Shown here piece after piece: positions 4,969 to 5,019 of a stretch of DNA of 5,019 nt (positions are counted from its first letter, which is position 1; each line of letters opens with the position of its first letter). The stretch is from an uncultured Clostridia bacterium (GTDB taxonomy: Bacteria; Bacillota; Clostridia; Oscillospirales; Acutalibacteraceae), in assembly GCA_945875045.1 (NCBI GenBank), contig CAMCIX010000143.1:1-5019 (forward strand). Direction: 5' to 3'. The position numbers and the translations under genes were made by a program. The notes beneath the pieces were generated by a model. It ran no database searches. It was not told the origin of the DNA and saw nothing but the letters and a program-made list of their open reading frames with translations.

Positions 4969-5019
4969 CTGTCTCTTATACACATCTGACGCGCCGACGA
5001 TATGCAGTGTGTAGATCTC
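4969..5019 (+). other. Untrimmed Illumina Nextera adapter with i5 index and P5 start (not genomic)
   Basis: Positions 4969-4987 are exactly CTGTCTCTTATACACATCT, the Tn5 mosaic end used in Nextera libraries. Then GACGC-GCCGACGA (4988-5000) matches the Read 1 side adapter GACGCTGCCGACGA with one T missing, TATGCAGT (5001-5008) is the reverse complement of index ACTGCATA (N/S506 as I recall), and GTGTAGATCTC (5009-5019) is the start of the P5 end. The segment is library artefact, so the contig's true end is 4968 or just before. It should be masked. Confidence 0.97.

Noticed and set aside
4969..4987. Tn5 mosaic end as evidence of a real transposon insertion
   Set aside because: The mosaic end is followed by the Nextera Read 1 adapter, a known-style 8-base index and P5 at the very contig end, so it is library artefact and not IS50/Tn5.

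Overview
The window looks like the end of a short-read assembly contig from a gut-type member of the Clostridia (Bacillota), possibly Oscillospiraceae-like. The reasons are an RNase Y C-terminus, a YtrA-type GntR regulator with an ABC exporter, strong AGGAGG-type ribosome binding sites, and GC-rich palindromes of a kind I associate with that group. The taxon is inference; no marker gene fixes it.

Layout: (1) 1-195 is the 3' end of the RNase Y gene, closed by a strong intrinsic terminator (208-246). (2) 245-774 holds no gene. It contains two arrays of a 7-bp repeat (TTAGANN), then a 198-bp unit repeated twice in tandem with only three differences, followed by a 20-bp third start. Each unit is a mosaic of four short palindromic modules that share the flanks CGTAGGG and CCGC, have different cores, and alternate in orientation. 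(3) 781-2004, minus strand, is a complete CPA2-family cation:proton antiporter with a TTG start. (4) 2005-2173 is a divergent promoter region with a near-consensus sigma-A promoter (TTGACA-17-TATCAT) and, over its predicted start site, a perfect 8-bp inverted repeat that is a very likely operator. (5) 2174-4968, plus strand, is a tightly overlapping operon: YtrA-like repressor, ABC ATPase, and a large ABC-2 type permease with an extracytoplasmic domain. (6) 4969-5019 is not genomic. It is Illumina Nextera adapter, with an index and the start of P5, left untrimmed at the contig end. It supplies a false stop and the last six residues of the apparent permease.

How the genes relate: the regulator most likely represses its own promoter, and the two transporter proteins form one ABC-2 exporter. 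By analogy with Bacillus subtilis YtrA-F, that exporter may respond to cell-envelope stress, but its substrate cannot be read from the sequence. The antiporter is divergently transcribed from its own promoter and has no evident functional tie to the operon. I see no undescribed defence or mobile system; the most unusual real biology is the modular palindrome array, and the most consequential observation for a user is the adapter at the end.
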